Notes under the pieces: generated by a model
The model's input: only the letters and a program-made list of their open reading frames with translations
Databases searched by the model: none
What the model was told of the DNA's origin: nothing
Part shown: one piece after another, positions 55,579-64,000 of the stretch
How positions within the stretch are numbered: position 1 is the stretch's first letter
Layout: the number at the start of each line of letters is the position of its first letter
Made by a program: the position numbers and the translations under genes
Source: Paenibacillus cisolokensis
GTDB taxonomy: Bacteria; Bacillota; Bacilli; Paenibacillales; Paenibacillaceae
Assembly: GCF_018403665.1 (NCBI RefSeq)
Contig: NZ_BOVJ01000102.1
Coordinates: forward strand, 1 to 64,000
DNA length: 64,000 bases
Reading direction: 5' to 3'

Positions 55579-56475
55579 TCAGAATATGCGGTAGCCTGCC
55601 CACTTATAGGCCAGCCGGTAGGAGATCAGAATCAGAATCATGCCGATGACCGACTTGAACAATCCAATGGCGGTGCCGAAGCCCATCTCGCCGTTCAGAA
55701 TTGCGGTACGATAGACGAATGTATCGATAATATCGCCCTTGTCATAGACGAGCGGATTGTACAGATTGAAGATTTGATCGAACCCGGCATTCAACACGTT
55801 GCCGAGCGCGAGCGTGCCGACGACGACCGTAATCGGGATCATAGCCGGAATCGTAATGTGAAGCGTCTGCTTGAACCGGCCCGCTCCGTCCGTTTCCGCG
55901 GCCTCGTACAGCGACGGATTGACGTTCGCCAGCGCCGCCAGAAAGACGACGGTGCCGAAACCGAACTCTTTCCAGACGTCCGAGACGATGACCGTTACCC
56001 GGAACCAGTCACCGTCCCCCAGGAAGAAGACGGGTCCGATGCCGAACCATTCGACGAGCACGCGATTGACGATGCCGCCGTCGGTTGAGAGAATATCGAC
56101 CAGAATGCCCCCGAGAATGACCCAGGACAGGAAGTGAGGCAAATAGACGAGCGTTTGGACGAACCGCTTCACCGCCATTTGCCGCAACTCGTTAAGGAAG
56201 ATTGCGAACGTGAACGGCGCGATCAGGTTGAACAAGATTTTCAGCACGGCGATAATCAGCGTATTGAGGATAACCTGCACACTGTCTTGCCGTTCGAACA
56301 GGTAGCGGAAGTTGTCCCACCCGACCCATTCGGAGCCGGCGATGCCGAGCCACGGTTTAAAATCCTGGAATGCCATTACGATGCCGGCCATCGGGATATA
56401 GCTGAACACGATCAGAAAAAGAAGCGACGGCAAAATCATGATATGAAACGGCCAGTTTCGCATCCGTTGTTTCAT
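55579..56475 (-). CDS. Carbohydrate ABC transporter permease (LplB-like)
   Basis: A 298-residue permease with six helices. LplB marks are HIMILPSLLFLIVFSYIPMA, GIVMAFQDFKPWLGI, LVYLPHFLSWVILGGILVDI and the ATPase loop PSLYEAAETDGAGRFKQTLH. I chose ATG at 56473-56475, 8 bases after GGAGGG; a longer frame runs into the preceding gene and has no family similarity. It follows the binding-protein gene and precedes the LplC-like permease. Frame intact. Confidence 0.92.
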   Translation of the reverse strand: MKQRMRNWPFHIMILPSLLFLIVFSYIPMAGIVMAFQDFKPWLGIAGSEWVGWDNFRYLFERQDSVQVILNTLIIAVLKILFNLIAPFTFAIFLNELRQMAVKRFVQTLVYLPHFLSWVILGGILVDILSTDGGIVNRVLVEWFGIGPVFFLGDGDWFRVTVIVSDVWKEFGFGTVVFLAALANVNPSLYEAAETDGAGRFKQTLHITIPAMIPITVVVGTLALGNVLNAGFDQIFNLYNPLVYDKGDIIDTFVYRTAILNGEMGFGTAIGLFKSVIGMILILISYRLAYKWAGYRIF

Positions 56476-56546
56476 GAAAAAGGCCCTCCTGTTGACCAAT
56501 AATCCGGCAAAGGCGGCCCTTCGCACGGCCGCCTTCTCTTTTTCCC

Positions 56547-58242
56547 CTATTTCTTGACGCTGTCGTACCATTCGTTCACTTCATTCGTGATTTGCTCTCC
56601 GCCCGACGCTTTCCACGTTTCGACGAATTTGTCGAACGCCTCGGGCGGCTGCTCGCCGTAAATAATCTCATTGAACGTCTGACTCTCAATCTTGTTCAGA
56701 TAGTCCATCTTCGTCTTCATCGTCTTCGTTGCCGGTCCCGTGAACATATCCTTCATCGAGATGTCTTCCTGCTCCAGCAGCACCTTGGCGGCGGCCGGCG
56801 TCTCCGGACCGTAGTTGTTCTTCACTTCCTTCTCCAGACGGGTTTCCGGCTCTTTGCCTTCGGCCAGATTGAGCAGCGCTTTCATCTGGGCATCCGGAAT
56901 GCGCGCGCCGTCTCGGACGAGCAAATAACGGATGGAATTGACGTAACCGCCCGGGATGTTGTCGAGGTGCAGCGGTTTGCCGTTTTCGTCCAGATCGTAA
57001 TCGTAGCCTTTGAACAGCCCCAGATCGTATTCGCTGCCCTTTTCCGGGTTGGCGAAGTTGTCGAACAAGTAGTTTTGATAGGTGAAGAACGCTTCCGGAT
57101 GCTTCATGTTTTTATTGATCAGAATGACGCCGTTCGTGAAGTGTGTGCCGTGGCGTCCCGCCTTGCCGTCAGGTCCGGATGGAATCGGATACGGCTTCCA
57201 TACGGCGCCTTCGACATTCTTGGCCGTGTCGAGCAACGGCCAGCCGCTCATCCAGTAAGGTCCCGGAATGATGCCCGCTTTGCCGGCTACGGCGGGTTCG
57301 GAGGTCTTGTTCTCGTCCCACAGCGCCGCTTCCTTCGGAATATAGCCTTTGTCGTACCATTCGTTCAGCTTCTGCAGCCCTTGCTTCATGCCCGGATGGA
57401 TTGATCCGTACTCCAGCTTGCCGTCCGCGCCGACGTTCCACTGCTGCGGGATTGTGCCGTAAGCGCCGAAGATCCAGGACGGATCGCCCATCCATGTATT
57501 CATCGACGACTTGAATCCGATGCTGAGCGGAATCACCTCGCCCGGCTTCAAGCCGTCCGGATTGCGCGTCTTAAACGCTTCCATGACCGCCTCCAGCTCC
57601 TCGATCGTCTTCGGGGCTTCCAGCTTCAAATCGTCCAGCCAGTCCTGGCGGATCCAGAGCAAATAATCGTGGTTGTAAGCATAGTCGAGCACCGGAATGC
57701 CCATCCTTTTGCCGTCCCGCGTATACGGATTCCAGACATTCTCATCCAGCGCCATCGCCTGCTTCCACGTTTCGGAAGCGTACTTGTCGAACAGCGGCCC
57801 TACCTCCCGGAAGATGCCCGAGTCGATCAGGTCCTGCGCCAGCAGCGCATCGCCGATCGTGACGATGTCCGGCATTTCCTGGCCGGAAGACATGGCGAGC
57901 CTCAATTTGGTCGCAAAGGCGCTTCGTATCGGTGACCGACCATAGCGACTTGATTTCGATTCCGAACTTGTCAAGCGCCCATCTGGTGGCCACGTTGTTC
58001 TCGATCGTCTCGTTGTTTTTGAACGTCAGTGCCGGATCGACGCCCCATACGGTAGAAATCGTGACCGGCGGATCGTATTTCTCCTTGTATTCGTTGTCTG
58101 CTTTGGCCGGTTCACCGCCGGCCGCGCCGGCCGCGGTTTCGCCTTCGCCGCTCTTCCCGCTCCCGGAGCAGCCAACGACCGCCGCGAATGCTGCGGCAAG
58201 GGCGAGTCCGGCTATCCAACGTTTTCTGTTCTTCGTACTCAC
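56547..58242 (-). CDS. Extracellular carbohydrate-binding lipoprotein (LipO-like), frame interrupted once
   Basis: About 565 residues if joined, the size of LipO-type binding proteins paired with LplBC importers. GTG at 58240-58242 follows AAAGGGGG. Lipobox: AAVVGCSGS (cysteine about 24). Mature segments include PPVTISTVWGVDPALTFKNN, MSSGQEMPDIVTIGDALLAQ, LDYAYNHDYLLWIRQDWLDD and IINKNMKHPEAFFTYQNYLF-type late helices. The frame breaks near 57923 between SVTDT and AFATKLRLAM; two lost bases (GG and AAA each one short) or one extra would restore it. It captures the oligosaccharide for the two permeases. Confidence 0.87.
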
Positions 58243-58349
58243 GGGTGTTCCCCCTTTCGTCAGGTTTGGTTGCTTCCATTTCATTATAGGAAGGGGGGCC
58301 TAGTGATCATAGGACACAAATCGAACATTTCTGCACCTTTGATAATCAT

Positions 58350-59976
58350 TTACGGGTCCCGGAACTCGTTGGGCGCAAGGCCGTAATGTTTTTGAACATT
58401 TTGCTGAAATACTGCGGGTTCTGGTAGCCGAGCTCGGCGGTAATTTCATAGATTTTTTTGTTCGTATGCTTGAGCAGATAGAGCGCGCGTTCCATGCGCA
58501 TCCGGATAATATAGTCGCCCAGACTCTCTCCCGTTTCCGCCTTGTATATTTTGGACAAGTAGACGGGATGGAGATAGACGCGATCGGCGATCGTCTTCAC
58601 CGAGGTCTCCCCGCCCAAGTCCCTCGACACCAGTTCCTGCACTTTCGACACAATATAACTGCGCGCATGCTTGTCGCTTGCGGACAGTTCGCGCCTCAGC
58701 TTCTCCAGCATGCCGGCTGCCCATGCCCGCAGCTTGCCGACGGAAAGCACGATTCCCGGGTCGGCCAGCAGATCAAGTCCCGCATGATCGATCTGGTGCA
58801 TATAGTGTCCCTGCTTGTGCACGACGTACATGAAGGCATTGCTTACCGAAAAATACACTTCGTACAAATGCTCCCGCGAATCGCCGCTCTTCTCCAGCTC
58901 GTCGAATACTTCCGCGATCTTCCGTCCAGCCGCATCCCATTGCTTCGATTCGAGCAGATGAATGAGCGTCGGCGGCTTGTAGAGCGCATCGAGCGATCTG
59001 GCGGTTCGCCGGTCATGCGCCGCATCCTCCAGGAAGACGGTTCCCTCGCCCTCCGTTGTGCCGATGGCGCCGAGCCCGGCACGATAAGCGGCGGAGACGT
59101 CGTCCGGGAACGTGAACCATTCCGTGATAACAAGCGAAATGCCGCCTTTCAAATAATTTTCGACGTGCCGCCTGAACAGTCTGACCGCTTCCTCCAGTTC
59201 CGCGCGGCGCGCCTTCTCGAACGACTGCTCCTGCAAGAGCCGCTTCTCCGTTTCCGGCTTGAGCGAAGCGATCAGCACGAGACAATCGTGCGGCGCCTTG
59301 CCATGCCATACATCGTACTGCCCGCGAACACCTCTTCGGCGATGTTGCCGACGGCATATTCCATCAACGATATCGAATGATGATCCATCTCCGCGAAGCG
59401 GCGGCCAAGCTGAATGAGCATCATCACCGCCGAATCCTCGATGCGCAGCGGAATCTCATACAAGGCGAGTTTTTCGCCGGACGCCTTGGCGGAAAGACGG
59501 CGGCCAAGCAGCAAGTCGCGCAGCAGGCTTGAGCGCAGCACGGCAATATCGGCTTTGCGGTAATAGACCAGCTTGTTGAACTTCTCTGCCTGTTCCCACT
59601 CGTCCTTGAGCGATTCGATCGCATTCGTCAGACTGACAACGAATTCGTCGTCATCGACCGGTTTCAGAATATAATCGAAGGCTTGAAGCTGGATCGCCCT
59701 CTTCGCGTACTCGAAATCCGAGTGGCCGGTCAGCAGCATGCAGCGGACGTTGGGCCACTGCTGCGCCACCTTCTCGATCAGCTGCAGCCCGCTCATATCC
59801 GGCATGCGGATGTCGGTCACCAGAATGTCGACCGGCTGCCGCTCCATCAGCAGCAGCGCTTCCGCAGCGGAAGACGCCTGAATGACTTGGCGAATGCCCA
59901 GCTCGGCCCAGGGAATCGTCTTGGCCAGACTTTCCGTAACGTAGGTTTCGTCGTCCACCAGCATAATATCGATCAT
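58350..59976 (-). CDS. YesN-type response regulator, AraC output, two frameshifts
   Basis: About 542 residues after repair. The receiver domain has LVDDE, the aspartate in ILVTDIRMPDMSGLQ (about 55) and lysine in DYILKPVDDDE. A long linker leads to the AraC domain: TSVKTIADRVYLHPVYLSKI and YEITAELGYQNPQYFSKM. The first break is near 59301 (GG for GGG, MYGMGKAPHDCLVLIAS); the second, at 58389-58393, lacks one A on the minus strand and gives the ending FKKHYGLAPNEFRDP with TAA at 58350. ATG at 59976 overlaps the kinase stop (ATGA). It is likely to activate the galactan importer. Confidence 0.88.
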
Positions 59977-61778
59977 TTCTTCTCCTCCCCGACGTTCGTC
60001 ATACCGTTTGCCGGATCGTTCGTTTCGCCGTTCGTCGCCGCAACCTCTCTCGCTTCGTACGGCCAGTACAGCGTCGCCTTCAAGCCGCCGAGCGGCGAGG
60101 CGGCGAAGGAAATTCCCGCCTGTCCGCCGAAGCGAAGCTGCATCCGCTGATGGACATTCCAGACGCCGCAGCCCATCTCCCGGTCCATCGGCTTCGACAG
60201 CTTGTACTGCAATACCAGCATCGCTTCCACGCTCATCCCTTTGCCGTTGTCCTCCACGACGATTCGCATGCCGTCTTCCCCGCAATGGCCCGTAATCCGG
60301 ATGAAACCGGCGGCGGCTTGCGGTTCTATGCCATGCAGCACGGCGTTCTCGACGAGCGGCTGGATGACAAGCGGCGGGATATCCGCCTTCTTCATACGCT
60401 CCGGCACATTCACTTCGAAGCGCAGACGCGGCATCCGCATGTTCTGAATGTCCAGATAGCTCGTGACGAAGCCGATCTCTTCCGACAGCTTGACCAGGTC
60501 GCGCTCCTGCCGGGTCGTGTACCGGTAATATTTGGCCAGCCTTTGCGACATTTCCACGACAGCCTTGTTGTTGTTCAGCTTCGCCATGCTGGAGATGAAG
60601 GAGAAGCAATTGTAGAAGAAGTGCGGATTGATCTGCGATTGCAGCTGTTTCAGCCGAGCTTCCCGGACATGGATCTTCTCCAAGTACACATGCTGGAACA
60701 GCTCCTGAATCTGCATCACCATCGAATTGAAACGGTCGAACACGAAGCTGAACTCGGTGCGCCCCTTGGGCACCATGCGAACGGAATAGTCGCCGTTCTT
60801 CAGCTTCTGGAAGCCGACGACAAGCCGCTTCAACGGCACCTGCACCTGTGCGTACATCAAATAGGCGGCCAGACAGCTCATAAGCAGCAGCCCGGCGACG
60901 GAGAAGGTGAACAGTTCGTTCGACTTGCGGATCGGGCGTACGATGTCGGAGAGCGGCATGAAGTCGACCAGATGCCAGCCGGTCGAGCGGGACTTCACCG
61001 CGTTCACAAGATATTTCTCGCCATCGAGCTCGACCGTCCGGCTCTCGATGTCGTGAAGCTCGCCGCGCTCCAGCTCCGCGATGATCCGGTCGGCCAGATC
61101 GCGGTCGGCCGTCCGGTTGTAGATCGCGCCGATCCCCTGGCGATAGTAAACCGGCTCCCGCCGTCCGTCGCTTTTGAACCGGTCGAGCATATCGACAATA
61201 TTCGTACTGTCGAATCGCACCTCGATAATGAGATTGGCATCCTCCGGCCGTTTGTAGGTCGCGTAAGGCGAAACCGTGAACCAGGAGAACTGATACCGTC
61301 CCGCAGTCTCTCCTTCCAGCTCCTTCACTTGCCAGCCGGGCTTCAGCCTCCGCTTTAATTCCCACGTATCGTAATGCCGGGCATCAGCGACGGATACGAC
61401 ACGGTTTAAGGAGGGCGAATAGATGAACAGCTCGCTGTCCCAGTTCGACGAGTTCTCCTGAATGCTCAGTTTCGTCTGGATTCGCTTGACGAGCGTAATC
61501 GTATCGAGATTCAAATACTCGCTGGCGAGAAATACGTCCTTGAAGCTGGAGATGTCGGGATCGTGCATGAGCAGATTCGGCCACAGCGTCAAAAGGTCGA
61601 TCTGCGTGTTCACCTGATGTTGGAAAAAGGTCAGCTGTTCCGTGTTCGACTTGTTCAGCTCCGTTCCGAGTACTTGCGTACTTGTCTTGTTGGAATAGTA
61701 ATAAAGCGCCATGATCGGTACGAGCATGACGACGATGAGCGTTACCATTTTCGTAAACAAATTGATTCTCGGCATCAT
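59973..61778 (-). CDS. YesM-type sensor histidine kinase
   Basis: A 601-residue membrane kinase. Helix 1 is LIVVMLVPIMALYYY near the N-terminus; an extracellular domain of about 230 residues follows; helix 2 is ELFTFSVAGLLLMSCLAAYL, then HAMP (VPLKRLVVGFQKLKNGDYSV). The His_kinase box is LQSQINPHFFYNCFSFISSM; HATPase shows PLVENAVLHGIEP and VEDNGKGMSVEAM. ATG at 61776-61778 follows AAAGGTGGCGG. First gene of the galactan row. It probably senses the extracellular oligosaccharide, directly or through the binding lipoprotein. Frame intact. Confidence 0.93.
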   Translation of the reverse strand: MMPRINLFTKMVTLIVVMLVPIMALYYYSNKTSTQVLGTELNKSNTEQLTFFQHQVNTQIDLLTLWPNLLMHDPDISSFKDVFLASEYLNLDTITLVKRIQTKLSIQENSSNWDSELFIYSPSLNRVVSVADARHYDTWELKRRLKPGWQVKELEGETAGRYQFSWFTVSPYATYKRPEDANLIIEVRFDSTNIVDMLDRFKSDGRREPVYYRQGIGAIYNRTADRDLADRIIAELERGELHDIESRTVELDGEKYLVNAVKSRSTGWHLVDFMPLSDIVRPIRKSNELFTFSVAGLLLMSCLAAYLMYAQVQVPLKRLVVGFQKLKNGDYSVRMVPKGRTEFSFVFDRFNSMVMQIQELFQHVYLEKIHVREARLKQLQSQINPHFFYNCFSFISSMAKLNNNKAVVEMSQRLAKYYRYTTRQERDLVKLSEEIGFVTSYLDIQNMRMPRLRFEVNVPERMKKADIPPLVIQPLVENAVLHGIEPQAAAGFIRITGHCGEDGMRIVVEDNGKGMSVEAMLVLQYKLSKPMDREMGCGVWNVHQRMQLRFGGQAGISFAASPLGGLKATLYWPYEAREVAATNGETNDPANGMTNVGEEKK

Positions 61779-62080
61779 CCCGCCGCCACCTTTATTTGTC
61801 GAATAGTGCCGTGATCGTAATCGTATTGTAAAGAGCATGCGCCGGAAAAAGCAAGCGCTATCATTTTTCGGCCATCGGCGTGTGGCCTCCCCCTCTCATC
61901 GTCACATGGCCGCCCGGGTGGCACAACGTCACAATGGCAACATTTCGGCAGTTTTGGCAATGTGGTTAAAAAAATCGCCTCATGTCTGGCGACAAGCCAG
62001 CATGAGGCGATAAGCCGGACAGCCGTTTGACCGTTCCGGCGTTTCGCAAGATTGGTTCCATGCATTTCGGTTCAGGAGTC
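61779..62080. other. Intergenic region between the galactan locus and the PhyH gene
   Basis: No coding frame. It holds the terminator of the PhyH gene at its right end. No convincing -35/-10 pair for the kinase gene was found in its left part. Confidence 0.5.
61968..62011 (-). terminator. Terminator after the PhyH gene
   Basis: ATCGCCTCATG pairs with CATGAGGCGAT; an inner CTGGC/GCCAG stem adds to it, and a run of seven T follows on the minus strand. Confidence 0.9.
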
Positions 62081-62965
62081 TCATACGCCCCATTGCCTGC
62101 GGGCTTCTTCCATCGTAACCGTCTTGCCTTTCGTCCAGGCGTAATGCCCTTTCGGATTGCTGCCGACCCAGCGCTCGTCCGCAGGCTCCGACCGCAGCTG
62201 ATATCGGGTATCGACGCTGAGACGGAAGCGGTTGGTCTGATTGGTGAGCGAGCCGTGCATCGTATACATGCCGAATATGACGGCATCTCCGGCCCGATAT
62301 TCCGCTGTCGCCCATCGTCCTCCATACGTCTCGATCAGCTCCAGAGGATCGGTGGTGAACCATCCGGTCACCTTGTCTTTATCGACGTCCATTTGACCGT
62401 ACGTCTCGCGCAGCCGATTCAGATGGCCGGAACCGGCCAGAATGGCGAGACCGCCCATCTCATACGGGATGTCGCCGAGCGGCGTCCACATCGTGTACAA
62501 ATTTTTCGTGCCCCGGCCCATATAAACGATATCGTAATGCGCTCCGGTGAAGTCGCCGTGTCCGACCGCCCGCACCCATTTGTAATCGAACGTCATCGTT
62601 TCACCGCCCAGGAGCCGGTCGAAGAACGCGAACGTCCCCGGCGAATGGACCAGATCGAGCAGCTGCTGCGGCTGATCGTGGCTGCCCTGGAACGACGTCC
62701 CCTTGTTATCCGGCCCGATGACCGCCTCCTCCGGCGGCGTACCGGGCGCAAGTCTGCCCCGCTCCGCCATCCTGCCGATGAACGCCTCGCGGGCGGCGAG
62801 CACATGGCCGCGTTCGTGAAATCCCCGGATGAACAAATACCCGTCTTCTTTCAATCTTTCCCGCAGCGCTATCGTATCGTTCAAAATGTCGTTCGACTCC
62901 CGCAGCTCCGTCATGTACGGGCCGTCCGTATCCCATTCTCTTTCGCCGATCTTCACTTTCGCCAT
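62081..62965 (-). CDS. Phytanoyl-CoA dioxygenase (PhyH) family protein
   Basis: A 294-residue Fe(II)/2-oxoglutarate oxygenase. The facial triad is HxD in GAHYDIVYMGRG and a distal histidine in MYTMHGSLTNQTNRFRLSVD, with arginine to bind 2-oxoglutarate just after. KEDGYLFIRGFHERG and PYEMGGLAILAGSGHLNRLR are also typical of PhyH. Such genes are common in Paenibacillus beside AraC regulators, usually of unknown substrate. It is downstream of an AraC gene on the same strand, 179 bases away. ATG follows GGGAGGCGGAGCG. Frame intact. Confidence 0.88.
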   Translation of the reverse strand: MAKVKIGEREWDTDGPYMTELRESNDILNDTIALRERLKEDGYLFIRGFHERGHVLAAREAFIGRMAERGRLAPGTPPEEAVIGPDNKGTSFQGSHDQPQQLLDLVHSPGTFAFFDRLLGGETMTFDYKWVRAVGHGDFTGAHYDIVYMGRGTKNLYTMWTPLGDIPYEMGGLAILAGSGHLNRLRETYGQMDVDKDKVTGWFTTDPLELIETYGGRWATAEYRAGDAVIFGMYTMHGSLTNQTNRFRLSVDTRYQLRSEPADERWVGSNPKGHYAWTKGKTVTMEEARRQWGV

Positions 62966-63144
62966 TCGCTCCGCCTCCCGGTGATCATACTTGATCTTGC
63001 TTGATCCGAGTGTACCGGACAGCGGCGGCGAAGTCTTTATTCAAATCGCTATGCCTTTTAACCGAAACGCCCCGGCTTATGCCGGCATGAAGACAGTTTG
63101 CCCGCCCGGGTTGTCCTGTTCCTGCGGCTTGACGCGAAAATCCG

Positions 63145-63924
63145 CTACTCGTTGCCCTGCTGCCTCCTCCGCCAATCGGAAGGGGCCGTCCCGGCAAACT
63201 TCTGGAACCAGGCGCTGAAAGAATGGACGCCCGCAAAGCCGACTTGCGCCGCGATCGACTGGATCGAACGGTCGGTGGCGCGCAGCAGCCACCGCGCTTC
63301 TTCCAGCCGGCATTGCTGCTGATAAGGCTTGGGCGCAAGGCCGAACATCTCCTTGAACAGCGCCCGATAGGCCGATTCCGACAAGCCGCATTGGCGGGCC
63401 AGCGCGGCAATGGGAAGATCGCTTGCCAGATTGGAACGGATATAATCGGCGGAAGCGGCTACCGACATGTTGTCCGCGCCGTTCCGATGCTGTTGAAGCA
63501 TGAAGAGAAGAAGCAGCTCGACCCAGGTCGCGAGAAATCGCTCCTCCTCGATCAACGGCCGGGAAATCGTACGCAGCCACTGCCGGAACAGCGTTTCGTA
63601 CTGCTCCAGCATAACGGGCGGAAGCCGGCGGATCGCCGGGCGGTCTCCGCATCCGAGCCGGCGGACAAGCCGCGATGTTTCACGGGGCATCCCGGATACC
63701 TCCAGCACGCCGAAACGAATGGCCGTCTCCGAACGGTAAGTATGGGGCAGCCGTTCGGGAATCAGCACGACATGACCGGGACCGATCGCTCTTTCCTCGC
63801 CATCCCATTGAAACACGCCTCTTCCCTCCAGGACGACCGACATTTCGAACGTGCCATGCTCGTGCATCGCCATCTCCCAGCCTGCCGGATGGGCGGCTAT
63901 ACCGGAATGGACACGTACAGGCAT
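63145..63924 (-). CDS. AraC family transcriptional regulator with cupin sensor
   Basis: A 259-residue regulator. The N-terminal half is a cupin ligand domain (HEHGTFEMSVVLEGRGVFQW, IGPGHVVLIPERLPHTYRSE). The C-terminal 100 residues hold the double helix-turn-helix: LPIAALARQCGLSESAYRAL and RSIQSIAAQVGFAGVHSFSA, ending GTAPSDWRRRQQGNE. It probably controls the PhyH gene that follows and senses a small molecule, perhaps a sugar derivative. GGAGGAAGAGGCGG precedes the ATG. Frame intact. Confidence 0.9.
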   Translation of the reverse strand: MPVRVHSGIAAHPAGWEMAMHEHGTFEMSVVLEGRGVFQWDGEERAIGPGHVVLIPERLPHTYRSETAIRFGVLEVSGMPRETSRLVRRLGCGDRPAIRRLPPVMLEQYETLFRQWLRTISRPLIEEERFLATWVELLLLFMLQQHRNGADNMSVAASADYIRSNLASDLPIAALARQCGLSESAYRALFKEMFGLAPKPYQQQCRLEEARWLLRATDRSIQSIAAQVGFAGVHSFSAWFQKFAGTAPSDWRRRQQGNE

Positions 63925-64000
63925 CCGCCTCTTCCTCCACTCGTTTCGTTTGTCAGCTTGCGCACCTCCCGCCTTTTTCGCGCTCCGGACGCAAGAAGAT

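Noticed and set aside
59977-61365. N-terminal 460 codons of a long open frame running into the response regulator
   Set aside because: This part overlaps the sensor kinase in another frame and is low-complexity; the regulator starts at the ATG at 59976 at its receiver domain.
1-64000. Insertion sequences, prophage, integrative elements
   Set aside because: No transposase, integrase, phage structural gene or terminal inverted repeat flanking a gene was seen on either strand.

Overview
The window looks like a chromosomal segment of a spore-forming, Gram-positive Paenibacillaceae bacterium (Paenibacillus or a close relative such as Cohnella). The evidence is an alpha/beta-type small acid-soluble spore protein, a sporulation-type YtaF protein, Bacillus-like GGAGG ribosome sites, YesM/YesN-type two-component pairs next to sugar ABC transporters, LplB-type permeases, and the order polA-mutM-ytaF-coaE-transglycosylase-nrdR. 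No rRNA, prophage, insertion sequence, CRISPR array or replication origin was found.

Layout. 1-5 kb: a flavin monooxygenase, a DsbA/FrnE-like oxidoreductase, a broken AraC regulator, and a kinase plus RsbR-like STAS module. 5-11.5 kb: a YesM/YesN pair with a three-gene CUT1 sugar importer. 11.6-17.5 kb: a five-gene siderophore-iron operon on the minus strand (Btr-type regulator, FhuF-like reductase, binding protein, two FecCD permeases) behind a consensus promoter containing a Fur box. 17.6-25.4 kb: a sulfonate/organosulfur scavenging region (SsuA, SsuC, SsuB and SsuD-like proteins, a second LLM monooxygenase, YezD, a nitroreductase, a hydrolase) with hairpin-plus-T-tract leaders. 25.4-36 kb: hydrolases, a chemoreceptor, a decayed HemAT/STAS pair, a double-helix-turn-helix TetR regulator with a palindromic operator, and an ABC exporter. 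36-47.5 kb: a cupin, tRNA-Lys and tRNA-Ala, a GH140-like hydrolase, and the DNA repair and housekeeping block. 47.5-53.3 kb: phoU-pstBACS behind a four-repeat Pho box, with a CBS-containing soluble chemoreceptor beside it. 53.5-62 kb: a galactan-oligosaccharide locus (GH53 galactanase, LplB/LplC-type importer, two-component system). 62-64 kb: a PhyH dioxygenase and an AraC regulator.

The most important caution concerns sequence quality. More than 30 reading-frame breaks occur here, and most are exactly one base too short in a run of A or T (one run of G is one base too long). Restoring the base gives proteins of normal family length. The breaks include coaE, which should be essential and single copy. 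I read these as base-calling or assembly errors, so most frame-broken genes below are called as CDS spanning the break. A smaller set cannot be explained this way: nonsense codons in the HemAT/STAS pair, and missing interior segments in a nucleotidyltransferase, a hydrolase and a nuclease-like gene. Those are called as pseudogenes.

The best candidates for something undescribed are the leader hairpins of the sulfonate units, the 183-bp element made of two direct and two inverted 50-bp units, and the likely single-chain kinase-RsbR-STAS protein.
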